NCBI GenBank assembly: GCA_017416185.1
Contig: JAFQDF010000033.1
Span: 62,001-126,000 of the forward strand
Direction of reading: 5' to 3'
From: Clostridia bacterium
GTDB taxonomy: Bacteria > Bacillota > Clostridia > Oscillospirales > CAG-272
Length of the DNA stretch: 64,000 bases
This document shows, piece after piece, positions 10,186 to 18,000 of this stretch. The translations under genes were made by a program, and so were the position numbers. The notes below the pieces were generated by a model. That model searched no databases. It worked only from the letters and a program-made list of their open reading frames with translations, and was not told the origin of the DNA. Position 1 is the first letter of the stretch, and each line of letters opens with the position of its first letter.

Positions 10186-11913
10186 ATGAAGAATATCTTT
10201 ATAGTAAAGAACAATATAGCGGATTACACCGTTGTCATACCCGACAAGGCTACCGAATGCGAAGTATATTCCGCAAAGGAGCTTGTAAAATATATCAAGC
10301 TTACCACGGGTGATGAGCTTCAGATAGTTAAAGAGAGCGAGGACCACGGCAGAAATGTAATATATATCGGCAGGTGCTACAAGACCGCAAAGCAGGTCAG
10401 CTTTGCCAAATACGGAGAAGAGGGCTTCGTTATCTCGGTATTTGACTGTTGTCTCTTTATAACAGGTAACGAAAAGAGAGGTACCCTCTACGGAGTTTAT
10501 ACCTTCCTTGAGGAGTTCTGCGGCTGGAGATTCTTTACTCAGGATACCGAGATACTTCTTGACGGTGACGTTACTCTTGAAGAAGGAATTTTTGAGGAGC
10601 AGTTCCCCCAGCTTGAATGGCGTGACGTTGCTATCCCAGCTTATATGAAATGTGATATTGCCGCAAAGAGAAAGATAAATTCCAGCTATCAGAGACCCTT
10701 TACCGAGGAGATGGGCGGAAGCTTCCTTTATCCCGGACGCTTCGTACATACGATGGAGAGTCTTTTGGACGTTCCTCAGCATCAGCAGCCCTGTTTTTCG
10801 GATGAGGAAAACCTTAAAAAGTGTATCGAAAACGTAAAGAAGCTTTGCCGTGGCTACCCCGAGGCAAGAATAATCTCGGTAACCCAGAACGACAACGAGA
10901 TCGGCGCCGAGAACTTCTGTAAGTGTGAAAAATGCCGTAAGATAGACGAGGAGGAGGGCTCCCACGCAGGAAGCCTGCTCCGCTTTGTCAACGCGGTGGC
11001 GGATGCCATAAAGGACGAATATCCCAAGGTAAAGATAATGACTCTTGCATATCTTCATACCTGTAAGTGCCCCTCGATTACCAAGCCCCGCGACAACGTA
11101 ATAATCGAGTTTGCTCCAATGGAGCTTTGCTATAATCATCCCGTTTATGACGATAACTGCGAGATAAATCAGGAGTTTCTTGACAACTTCCGTAAATGGG
11201 GAAAGATAGCAAAGACCATATATCTCTGGGACTACAATGCAAACTTTTCCTTTACCGTTCCTCATTTTCCAAACTTCCATACTCTGCGTAAGAATATCGG
11301 ATATTATTTCCACCATAACGTAAAGGGTATGTTCTGCGAGGGCGATAACTACTACGACGATCATATCACCGATATGGTAGAGCTTCGTGCTTATCTGCTT
11401 TCAAAGCTTCTCTGGAATCCTAATATGTCCGAGGAGGAGTTTGATCTCCATATGGATGAATTCCTCGAGGGCTACTACGGAAAGGGCAGCAAGTATATCA
11501 AGGAATATCTCTCTATGCTGCAGGAGGCAGCCCGTCTTGACAACGAGGGCAAGGACCGTCATATCCGTTGCTATCAGAATCCGGGTCACCTCTTTAACTG
11601 CGAGTATGTTCTTGCAAACGACGATAAGATGAACGAGCTTTGGGAAAAGGCCGCCGAGCTTTGCGAAACCGAGCTTCAGCGCGAGCATCTTGAGCGTTCC
11701 CGTCTGGGCTATATTTACTCCAGCCTTCTCTATACCTTTGATCAGCGTATGGCGGCGGCAGAAACAGAGGAAGAAAAGCAGGCTCTCATTGCAAGAAACG
11801 AGGCATTCTACAGAGGCCTTGAAAAGAACAATATTGAGCCCCGCGGCTGGCAGTCAAAGCTTCCCAAAATGACCGATTTTACACAAAACGCAGGAGTGAA
11901 AATTTATTGGTAA
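10186..11913 (+). CDS. DUF4838 domain protein, glycoside-hydrolase-like
   Basis: 575 residues with no signal peptide, so probably cytoplasmic. The N-terminal part (about 1-120) resembles the small alpha/beta domain found before the catalytic barrel in GH20/GH67-type enzymes (SAKELVKYIKLTTG, NEKRGTLYGVYTFLEE). The middle (about 150-430) matches the DUF4838 pattern with VTQNDNEIGAENFCKCEKC, FVNAVADAI and IYLWDYNANFSF. DUF4838 proteins are considered barrel glycosidases by fold, but their substrates are largely unknown. A GH32 enzyme follows, so a role in intracellular glycan breakdown is a reasonable inference. No transporter is nearby. The start ATG 10186 has a weak upstream site (AAAGGATGAACGCTT). 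Confidence 0.8.
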   Translation: MKNIFIVKNNIADYTVVIPDKATECEVYSAKELVKYIKLTTGDELQIVKESEDHGRNVIYIGRCYKTAKQVSFAKYGEEGFVISVFDCCLFITGNEKRGTLYGVYTFLEEFCGWRFFTQDTEILLDGDVTLEEGIFEEQFPQLEWRDVAIPAYMKCDIAAKRKINSSYQRPFTEEMGGSFLYPGRFVHTMESLLDVPQHQQPCFSDEENLKKCIENVKKLCRGYPEARIISVTQNDNEIGAENFCKCEKCRKIDEEEGSHAGSLLRFVNAVADAIKDEYPKVKIMTLAYLHTCKCPSITKPRDNVIIEFAPMELCYNHPVYDDNCEINQEFLDNFRKWGKIAKTIYLWDYNANFSFTVPHFPNFHTLRKNIGYYFHHNVKGMFCEGDNYYDDHITDMVELRAYLLSKLLWNPNMSEEEFDLHMDEFLEGYYGKGSKYIKEYLSMLQEAARLDNEGKDRHIRCYQNPGHLFNCEYVLANDDKMNELWEKAAELCETELQREHLERSRLGYIYSSLLYTFDQRMAAAETEEEKQALIARNEAFYRGLEKNNIEPRGWQSKLPKMTDFTQNAGVKIYW

Positions 11914-12156
11914 ACCAATAAATTTTTGAATGCAGAATTAAGGAGGAAAACAGTTTCCAAAAGAAACTGTTTTCAACCTTCACCATTATCTATTCACTCT
12001 TCACTATTATCTATTCACTTGATTTAAGTTTAAGGAATAAGTATTTGATTAGCTAAACTTTAATCTTCAGCTGATCAAGTTTAGTTTTCTTTGCCGTTTC
12101 TTTAGTGAATAGTGAATAGTGAATAACGAATAGTGAATAACGATTGGAGAAAAAAT
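11914..12156. repeat. Intergenic hairpin plus simple tandem repeats
   Basis: This gap holds a 12-bp-stem hairpin at 11946-11974 (GAAAACAGTTTC, loop CAAAA, GAAACTGTTTTC), which may end the DUF4838 transcript. Next come runs of the 8-9-mer TATTCACT around 11988-12019, and the complementary TAGTGAATA runs at 12104-12142, so the two sets could pair into a long imperfect hairpin. Between them is an inverted repeat CTAAACTT/AAGTTTAG (12053-12060 and 12077-12084) that could be an operator for the GH32 gene. A similar hairpin-plus-tandem unit lies at 17895-17960. Confidence 0.7.
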
Positions 12157-13740
12157 ATGTTAATAGATAAAAGATACGTGACCTTTGAAACAGACAATAA
12201 GCACAACAACTGTATTACCGTTAACTTCTGGGACGGGGATGCTCTTGTTGAGCAGGTGTTTACCCATTTGGGTGAGGGCGGACCTAAATACTTTGTTGAT
12301 ATGCAGGAATATATCGGCAAGGAGCTTCGCGTCACTCTCGAGCCCTGTAAATCTATCTGGCGCAGATGTCCCGAGGGAGCAGATCCGTCCGAGGAAAAGA
12401 TAGAAGAGAGAAGAAAGTATATCCGCTGTGAGGACAGCTATGATACAGACCACGATAATGACAGCCTCAGACCCGTCGTTCACTTTACCACACAGCGCGG
12501 ATGGGTAAACGATCCCAACGGCTGTATATATTTTGACGGTGTTTATCACCTTTACTATCAGCACTGTCCCGGTGCTCTTGAGGCAATGTGGGACAACAAC
12601 CACTGGGGACACGCCTGGTCCCGAGACCTTATCACCTGGACAGAAGCCGAGCCTGTGCTTCGCTTCCCTCACGCAGCTTCGGGTACAGGCTTTATAAACC
12701 GTGAAAACGGTAAGGTTTGTATAACCACCTCAAATCTTATCTACGAGAGCGAGGACGGCGGATATCATTATACCTTCAAGGGTGTAAACACCGCAGGTAA
12801 CGGTGACCCAAAGATCCTCTGGATAGACGAATTCAATAAGTATTTTTCCATAACCCTTCGTGATATTACCTCTTATACCATCGCATCCTCTCCCGACCTT
12901 GTAAACTGGACTCACGAAAGCGATATCGAGGGCTTCAGAGAATGTCCCGACTTTGTAAAATACCGTATCGAGGGTACAGACGAATATAAGTGGGTGCTTA
13001 ACGGCGGTGACGGAGCTTATCAGATAGGCGACTTTGACGGCCACGTATTTACTCCCGATCCTATCCCCGAGGACAGAGTTGATAAATACAGATACATAAT
13101 GAAGGTGACAGAGACCTTCTGCAATAAGTACAACGGCTCATATACCAACTATATGCATACCGACGAGTGGGAGCGCTTTACCGCTTATGCTCATCAGAAC
13201 TTTGACAACGCTCCCGACGACCGTAAGATAAGAATTGCCTGGTATCCCATAGCCTACGGCAGACACGGTATGCCCTTCAACCAGGGTATGACCATACCTA
13301 CCGAAATGTGTCTGAAAAAAACAGGTCTGGGTGTGAGACTTTGTTATCAGCCTGTAAAGGAGCTTGATGCCTACAGAGTTGAGTGTAAGTCTGCAGAGGG
13401 CAAGGATATTGAGATCACCTACAGCGAGGGCGATGCATTTGATGCGATAATGGAGTTTAAGCCTGATGCGAAGCTGACTGTCAGAGGCTATGAGTTTACT
13501 TTTGATAAAGCTGAAAACAAGCTTTGGGTGCTTCCTCCCGACAAGGTGAAATTTGACGTTCCCTACATTCTCACCGAGGAAAACGTAAGGATCAGAGGTA
13601 TATTTGACATTATGATGGCAGAGTTTTTCTGTGACGAGGGTGAGCTCTATCTGCCACTGAAGCCTGATGCAAAATATATCGGCATTACCGCCAAGCTGGA
13701 GGGCGAGGGTAAGCTTGAGATCTACAAGTTAGATAAATAA
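12157..13740 (+). CDS. Glycoside hydrolase family 32 (sucrose-6-phosphate hydrolase/fructosidase-like)
   Basis: 527 residues from ATG 12157, with TGGAGA nine bases upstream. An in-frame GTG 24 bases earlier lies inside the tandem repeats and is rejected. GH32 enzymes cleave beta-fructosides such as sucrose, inulin or levan. The nucleophile motif is GWVNDPNG, the acid/base motif is RECPDF, and HLYYQHCPG and WGHAWSRDLITW are present. There is no signal peptide, which suggests an intracellular enzyme acting on imported sugar. About 100 residues precede the hallmark, more than in most family members. A C-terminal beta-sandwich follows at about 430-527. No PTS or regulator gene is adjacent. Confidence 0.92.
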   Translation: MLIDKRYVTFETDNKHNNCITVNFWDGDALVEQVFTHLGEGGPKYFVDMQEYIGKELRVTLEPCKSIWRRCPEGADPSEEKIEERRKYIRCEDSYDTDHDNDSLRPVVHFTTQRGWVNDPNGCIYFDGVYHLYYQHCPGALEAMWDNNHWGHAWSRDLITWTEAEPVLRFPHAASGTGFINRENGKVCITTSNLIYESEDGGYHYTFKGVNTAGNGDPKILWIDEFNKYFSITLRDITSYTIASSPDLVNWTHESDIEGFRECPDFVKYRIEGTDEYKWVLNGGDGAYQIGDFDGHVFTPDPIPEDRVDKYRYIMKVTETFCNKYNGSYTNYMHTDEWERFTAYAHQNFDNAPDDRKIRIAWYPIAYGRHGMPFNQGMTIPTEMCLKKTGLGVRLCYQPVKELDAYRVECKSAEGKDIEITYSEGDAFDAIMEFKPDAKLTVRGYEFTFDKAENKLWVLPPDKVKFDVPYILTEENVRIRGIFDIMMAEFFCDEGELYLPLKPDAKYIGITAKLEGEGKLEIYKLDK

Positions 13741-13750
13741 TTGCAATAAA

Positions 13751-13777
13751 AAAATTCCACCGAGGTGGAATTTTTTT
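13751..13777. terminator. Bidirectional Rho-independent terminator after the GH32 gene
   Basis: Stem AAAATTCCAC, loop CGAG, stem GTGGAATTTT with A-runs to the left and T-runs to the right. It can stop transcription from GH32 on the plus strand and from the minus-strand gene ending at 13865. Confidence 0.85.
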
Positions 13778-13860
13778 AATATATAGGAATTTTCTCTATT
13801 CCGTGTGGTTTGAATTACTGCGTAAACGGGCGTAGTATGGGTGCGGCGACTCGCCGCTTT
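13777..13860 (+). repeat. 84-bp dispersed structured repeat, copy 1
   Basis: Copy 2 at 23601-23684 is identical except for one base (T at the CGTAGT position here, C there). The unit begins with a small hairpin GGAAT-tttctct-ATTCC and ends with GCGGC-gactc-GCCGC at 13843-13857, here followed by six T residues, so this copy may also act as a plus-strand terminator. A diverged, inverted copy lies at 24904-24976. No protein is encoded. Confidence 0.9.
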
Positions 13861-13864
13861 TTTA

Positions 13865-14689
13865 TTATTGTTTAGCTTTAAGCTGCGAAAGCAATCTTGA
13901 CAGCAGGTATCCTGCCGCGAAGAATTGGTAAACGTATATTCCTACATTTACGTCAAGAGATCCGTTTACACAGAACGCATACAGAAGATTTGAAACAGAG
14001 GAACAGAGCAGCAAAGTAAATGCCGCAATCGACGCGCCTATGTAGAAGCCCTTTTTCGGTATACCGCAGAGATATCTTATCTCCACCGTAAGGTACATCA
14101 TAATACCTACAAGTGCAAACTCGTTCATCAGACGTATGGGATCGTTCAGAGGAGACGTCATATCAAAGTATACCGAAAGAAGATACAGGATATGCCATAC
14201 CACGGTGATACAGCCGAGGAAGGTTTTTAACTTATTTAACTTATCGGGTATGATGCAGAATATAAAATAATAAATAAACGCACCGAAGGAAAGAACTGCC
14301 GACCAGAATATAAACTTATCCTGCTTCTGTGTCATATACATAAGCTCGGACGTTCTCTGATTATAGCCGATAAACTCGAATATACCTACAGCCAAAAGAG
14401 CAACAGAAGCAAAAAGACCGAAGAGACAGGTAACGCCCGAACAATTTGCAAGCTTGTCGGAATATCCGCTACAGGTACAGAGAGAACAATATACTAATAC
14501 ACCTATGATAAACAGGGATATAAGAACGTTGAATACCGTGGGAAGTATAGTTCCGTGGGCATAGAGAAATACGTCCGCCTCATAGTATTTAAGTACCAAA
14601 AAGCTCTGAAATGCAGTAAATATAACTGCACAGGCCAACAACAGGTATATTATCTTTTTGTTGAGAGTTGAGAATTTTAACTTATCCAT
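13865..14689 (-). CDS. Multi-pass membrane protein of unknown function
   Basis: 274 residues with about seven hydrophobic helices (for example IIYLLLACAVIFTAFQSFLV, VLISLFIIGVLVYCSL and FGLFASVALLAVGIFEFIGY). No catalytic motif or known family is recognised. The start codon overlaps the last 8 bp of the upstream lipoprotein gene, so the two are translationally coupled and probably act together at the membrane. GGAG lies 7 bases before the ATG at 14689. It could be a regulator, a permease-like protein or part of an envelope-stress system; none of these can be supported further. Confidence 0.75.
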   Translation of the reverse strand: MDKLKFSTLNKKIIYLLLACAVIFTAFQSFLVLKYYEADVFLYAHGTILPTVFNVLISLFIIGVLVYCSLCTCSGYSDKLANCSGVTCLFGLFASVALLAVGIFEFIGYNQRTSELMYMTQKQDKFIFWSAVLSFGAFIYYFIFCIIPDKLNKLKTFLGCITVVWHILYLLSVYFDMTSPLNDPIRLMNEFALVGIMMYLTVEIRYLCGIPKKGFYIGASIAAFTLLLCSSVSNLLYAFCVNGSLDVNVGIYVYQFFAAGYLLSRLLSQLKAKQ

Positions 14690-15392
14690 AATACTGCTCC
14701 ATATCGGGTAATGTCAGAGGTACGTCCTCTACCTGCAATTCAAGCTTGGTTACGTTTTCGCCGTCCGGGTCGATACAGTATACGTCAAACTTAAGGTCGC
14801 CGTGGTGTACAAGTCCGTTTATAACGTCCTCATAGGGAGGCTTACCCGTGGTCTTTTCGTATTCTTTTGCCCAGTCCGATTCAATTACCGCCTCGTAGAC
14901 CGTGGACAGCTGAGCGCCGTTGGTGTTGGAATATTCCATCATATTCAGCTCAACGTCAGCCAGAGCATCGTAATAGAAGCAGCTGACGTACTTAACGGTC
15001 TTTTCAACGGTGGTGATCTCCTCGGTGATGATAACGGTCAGCATATCGTTTGTATCACTGGTCTCATAGTCTATCTTGACTATTCTGTCATCAGGCTTCT
15101 TAAAATATTTTTCGTATTTTTCATCAAGATAGTTCTTGATGGATCCGGTCACGGTGTTTGCACCCTCGGTATCGACGTTCAGTATGGGACGGCGCATATA
15201 CGCGGTGTCAACGGTTCCGTCGGACAGGGTCACCTTGACCTCTTTTTTCTCTGCCTCAACGGTGGGATCATCAAAGTCGAGATACCAGTATCCGTTTTCT
15301 GACAGATAACCGCCAAGCTTCAGCTCCTGCTTTTTTTCACAGGCACAGAGGAGCATAACCAGCGTAAGTAATATAAGAATTAATTTTTTCAT
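14682..15392 (-). CDS. Lipoprotein of unknown function
   Basis: 236 residues. The start at 15392 was chosen because the AGGA ribosome site sits between it and an in-frame ATG four codons upstream (15404). A signal peptide MKKLILILLTLVMLLCAC ends in a lipobox with Cys as the lipid site, so the protein is anchored on the outer face of the membrane. The rest is hydrophilic and mixed alpha/beta, with a DUF3298/4163-like flavour (YVSCFYYDALADVELN), but that similarity is weak. Coupled to the membrane protein at 13865-14689. Confidence 0.78.
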   Translation of the reverse strand: MKKLILILLTLVMLLCACEKKQELKLGGYLSENGYWYLDFDDPTVEAEKKEVKVTLSDGTVDTAYMRRPILNVDTEGANTVTGSIKNYLDEKYEKYFKKPDDRIVKIDYETSDTNDMLTVIITEEITTVEKTVKYVSCFYYDALADVELNMMEYSNTNGAQLSTVYEAVIESDWAKEYEKTTGKPPYEDVINGLVHHGDLKFDVYCIDPDGENVTKLELQVEDVPLTLPDMEQYYG

Positions 15393-15456
15393 ATCTTTCC
15401 TCATTGTAATAAGATAAACATAATTATATCACGGTTGTATGTTATTGTCAAATATT

Positions 15457-17571
15457 TCAGTTGACCGAAGAACGTATACTTCCGAAATATTCTTCGACGT
15501 ATTTTGCCACGGCTTGGTTTTCGGGATCGTCAAGCTTAGGGTCAAGTGCCAGAACCTCTCCCGCATAGCCGAATGCCGCTTCAAGGTCGGCTGTGTTGTC
15601 GCAGAGGGAAACAGCCTTAAACGCCACGCCGCCGTGCTGACGGGTGTTACCGTTCTTGTCGGGCAGAAAATCACCCGGACCACGGATAGCCAAGTCCTTT
15701 TTGGCTATCTCAAGGCCGTCGTTTGTCTCGGTCATAGCTTCAAGTCTGCTCTGTGCCTCTGCACCCTTTGAGTCAGAGACCAATATACACCAGGATTTAT
15801 GCTGACCTCTGCCTACACGGCCCCTTAACTGATGAAGCTGGGACAGTCCGAAGCGCTCGGCATTCTCCACTATCATAAGGGTTGCGTTGGGTACGTTTAC
15901 GCCTACCTCTATTACGGTGGTGGAAACGAGCACGTCTATTTCTCCTTTGGCAAAGGCTGACATAACCTTGTCCTTTTCGGATGCCTTCATTTTGCCGTGC
16001 ATAAGGGCAACGCGGACGTTTGGCAGTAGCTTTTGCAAGGTATCTGCGTATTCGGTGGCGTTTTTCAGCTTGGGGCGGCTTTCGCCCGGATGATAGTCAA
16101 AGCCGACCAGTCCCTCATCTTCGCTTTCTATTGCAGGACAGACGATATATACCTGACGTCCTTCACCTACCTGCTTTTCTATAAAGCCGTTCATACGCTC
16201 ACGGTAGCTTTCATCCACCACGAAGGTGGAGACCTTCTTTCTGCCGGGCGGCATCTCGTCGATGTATGAAAGTGACAGGTCGCCGTACATAATAAGAGCA
16301 AGGGTACGGGGGATAGGTGTGGCGCTCATAACCAGTATATGACCGCCCTTGGTCTTATCTCCCAAGGCTGAACGCTGCATAACACCGAAGCGATGCTGCT
16401 CGTCCGTAACTATAAGCGCGGCATTTTTAAACTCCACGTCTCCCGTCAAGAGGGCGTGAGTACCGATAACACAGTCTATACTGCCGTCAGCCAATCCCTT
16501 TTTGATAATCCTCTTTTTAGCCGCAGGGGTAGAGCCGCACAGCAGCTCACAGCGGATATCAAGCTTTGCAAAAATCACCCCGAGGTCGTTATAATGCTGG
16601 GTGGCAAGTATCTCGGTAGGTGCCATAAGTGCCGCCTGACAGCCGTTTGACACCGCCATATACATAGCGGCGGCGGCGCACATAGTTTTACCGCTTCCCA
16701 CGTCACCGCAGACAAGTCGGGACATTCCCAATCTTTTTTTATCGGTCATATCCGACTCTATTTCACCTATAACACGTCGCTGTGCATTTGTAGGCGAAAA
16801 GGGGAAAACCGAATAAAATCTGTCCATATCCGAAGGGGCAAACAAAACAGCGTTGCCGTCCTTTGCCTTTTTCTTTGAAAGAGATATGGCAAGGGCAAAG
16901 ACGTATAACTCCTCCCATACAAATCTCTTTCTCGCCTTCTCCATAAACTCGTAGCTCATAGGATTGTGTATGGTGTTGAGCGCCCAGCCGAGAGTTGGCA
17001 GATGATTTTCCTTTACTAATTTTTCGGGAAGTATATCCTCGATTTCTTTTTCATTTAACATTGCAAGAGCAGAGGATATTATTTTACCCATATAATTCTG
17101 GGTCAGATTACCCGACAGCGGATAAACGGGAAAAAACTCGGGCAGAGCTATTCCCTCGGTGTAGGGCTCAAAGGCTGGAGATGCCATACTGACAGCTCTA
17201 CCCTTGCGCTGTATCTTTCCGTAGAAACGGAAGGTCGCGCCCACCGTAAAAATTTTTGAAACGTAATTTTGATTGAAAAAAGTGAGGTTACACTTTCCCG
17301 TACCGTCAAAGGCAGAGAATTTCGTCATAGTCATTCTGCCCTTGAGCATTGCGGTATGAGGCTGGCTTGCTACCGTCATAATAAGAGATGCCGTCTCGCC
17401 GTCCTCAACCTCGGAAACATAACGGACGTTTCCGCGGTGCTGATAGGCTCGGGGAAAATGATAGAGCAGATCGCGGATGGTGTATATGCCCATATTTGCA
17501 AGAGTTTCGGCACGCTTTTCGCCAACGCCCGAAAGATATCTGACAGAGGTATCAAAATTAACACTGCCCAT
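15457..17571 (-). CDS. recG: ATP-dependent DNA helicase RecG
   Basis: Branch-migrating helicase that remodels stalled forks and Holliday junctions. 704 residues, near the usual 680-700. An N-terminal wedge/OB domain (RYLSGVGEKRAETLANMGI, DLLYHFPRAY) is followed by Walker A GDVGSGKT, the DExH box as TDEQHRFG, motif III MSATPIPRT, and the helicase-C motifs VIEVGVNVPNATLM and QLHQLRGRVGRG. AAAGGAGA precedes ATG 17571. It stands alone between the lipoprotein gene (65-bp gap) and a divergent small gene. The assignment is secure. Confidence 0.97.
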   Translation of the reverse strand: MGSVNFDTSVRYLSGVGEKRAETLANMGIYTIRDLLYHFPRAYQHRGNVRYVSEVEDGETASLIMTVASQPHTAMLKGRMTMTKFSAFDGTGKCNLTFFNQNYVSKIFTVGATFRFYGKIQRKGRAVSMASPAFEPYTEGIALPEFFPVYPLSGNLTQNYMGKIISSALAMLNEKEIEDILPEKLVKENHLPTLGWALNTIHNPMSYEFMEKARKRFVWEELYVFALAISLSKKKAKDGNAVLFAPSDMDRFYSVFPFSPTNAQRRVIGEIESDMTDKKRLGMSRLVCGDVGSGKTMCAAAAMYMAVSNGCQAALMAPTEILATQHYNDLGVIFAKLDIRCELLCGSTPAAKKRIIKKGLADGSIDCVIGTHALLTGDVEFKNAALIVTDEQHRFGVMQRSALGDKTKGGHILVMSATPIPRTLALIMYGDLSLSYIDEMPPGRKKVSTFVVDESYRERMNGFIEKQVGEGRQVYIVCPAIESEDEGLVGFDYHPGESRPKLKNATEYADTLQKLLPNVRVALMHGKMKASEKDKVMSAFAKGEIDVLVSTTVIEVGVNVPNATLMIVENAERFGLSQLHQLRGRVGRGQHKSWCILVSDSKGAEAQSRLEAMTETNDGLEIAKKDLAIRGPGDFLPDKNGNTRQHGGVAFKAVSLCDNTADLEAAFGYAGEVLALDPKLDDPENQAVAKYVEEYFGSIRSSVN

Positions 17572-17637
17572 AAATTGTCCGTCTCCTTTCCGAATAAATA
17601 ATTTGTTCTTATCTCAAAATATAATTGAGGTGATAAT

Positions 17638-17868
17638 ATGTGTATCAAGGATATGATAAATGATATGGCTTGCTATGAGCTTGACCGCTCGGTAACAGCC
17701 CGTATGGGTATATCCAAAAACGGGGAACCCATAAAATCGGTTTCTATGCACCGAAGCTGTTCCACACCCCTGTGGGAGGTAGCATTGATTTTTTTAGGTG
17801 CAACAGTTACGGTTGCTGCAATTTGTCATTTATGTAAGAAATCAAAATGTGAAGACAGTGAAGAGTGA
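17638..17868 (+). CDS. Small single-pass membrane protein
   Basis: 76 residues, divergent from recG, with a good ribosome site GAGGTGAT six bases before the ATG. The N-terminal 45 residues are hydrophilic, followed by one membrane helix (LWEVALIFLGATVTVAAICH) and a short tail with two Cys and acidic residues. No family is recognised. The clear ribosome site and the intergenic position support it as a real gene rather than a chance frame. Confidence 0.6.
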   Translation: MCIKDMINDMACYELDRSVTARMGISKNGEPIKSVSMHRSCSTPLWEVALIFLGATVTVAAICHLCKKSKCEDSEE

Positions 17869-17894
17869 ATAGAGAATAGTGAAGAGTTATGGTT

Positions 17895-17924
17895 GAAAAC
17901 TGTTGCTTTAAGGCAACAGTTTTC
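17895..17924. terminator. Hairpin after the small membrane-protein gene
   Basis: A perfect 12-bp stem GAAAACTGTTGC/GCAACAGTTTTC with a 6-nt loop, followed by a short T-rich tract. It is followed by tandem TTTGCAC/TTTGCAT heptamers (17935-17961). The make-up parallels the 11946-12142 unit, so it may be a repeat-family member rather than a dedicated terminator. Confidence 0.6.
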
Positions 17925-17962
17925 TTCCTTAACTTTGCATTTTGCACTTTGCACTTTGCATT

Positions 17963-18000
17963 CTTGGTATGATGCAAAATTTATTTTGCATCATACCAAG
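17963..18000. repeat. 38-bp perfect palindrome covering the polA stop codon
   Basis: CTTGGTATGATGCAAAAT, two T, then its exact reverse complement. The right arm encodes the last PolA residues WYDAK and part of the stop codon; the left arm is a mirror copy of that coding sequence. It would form an 18-bp hairpin in the polA mRNA right at the end of translation. No U-tract follows on the minus strand. Confidence 0.9.

Noticed and set aside
9982..11364. Long open frame opposite the DUF4838 gene
   Set aside because: It lies fully antisense to a well-supported gene, has no family motif and no ribosome site; such shadows are common opposite biased codons.
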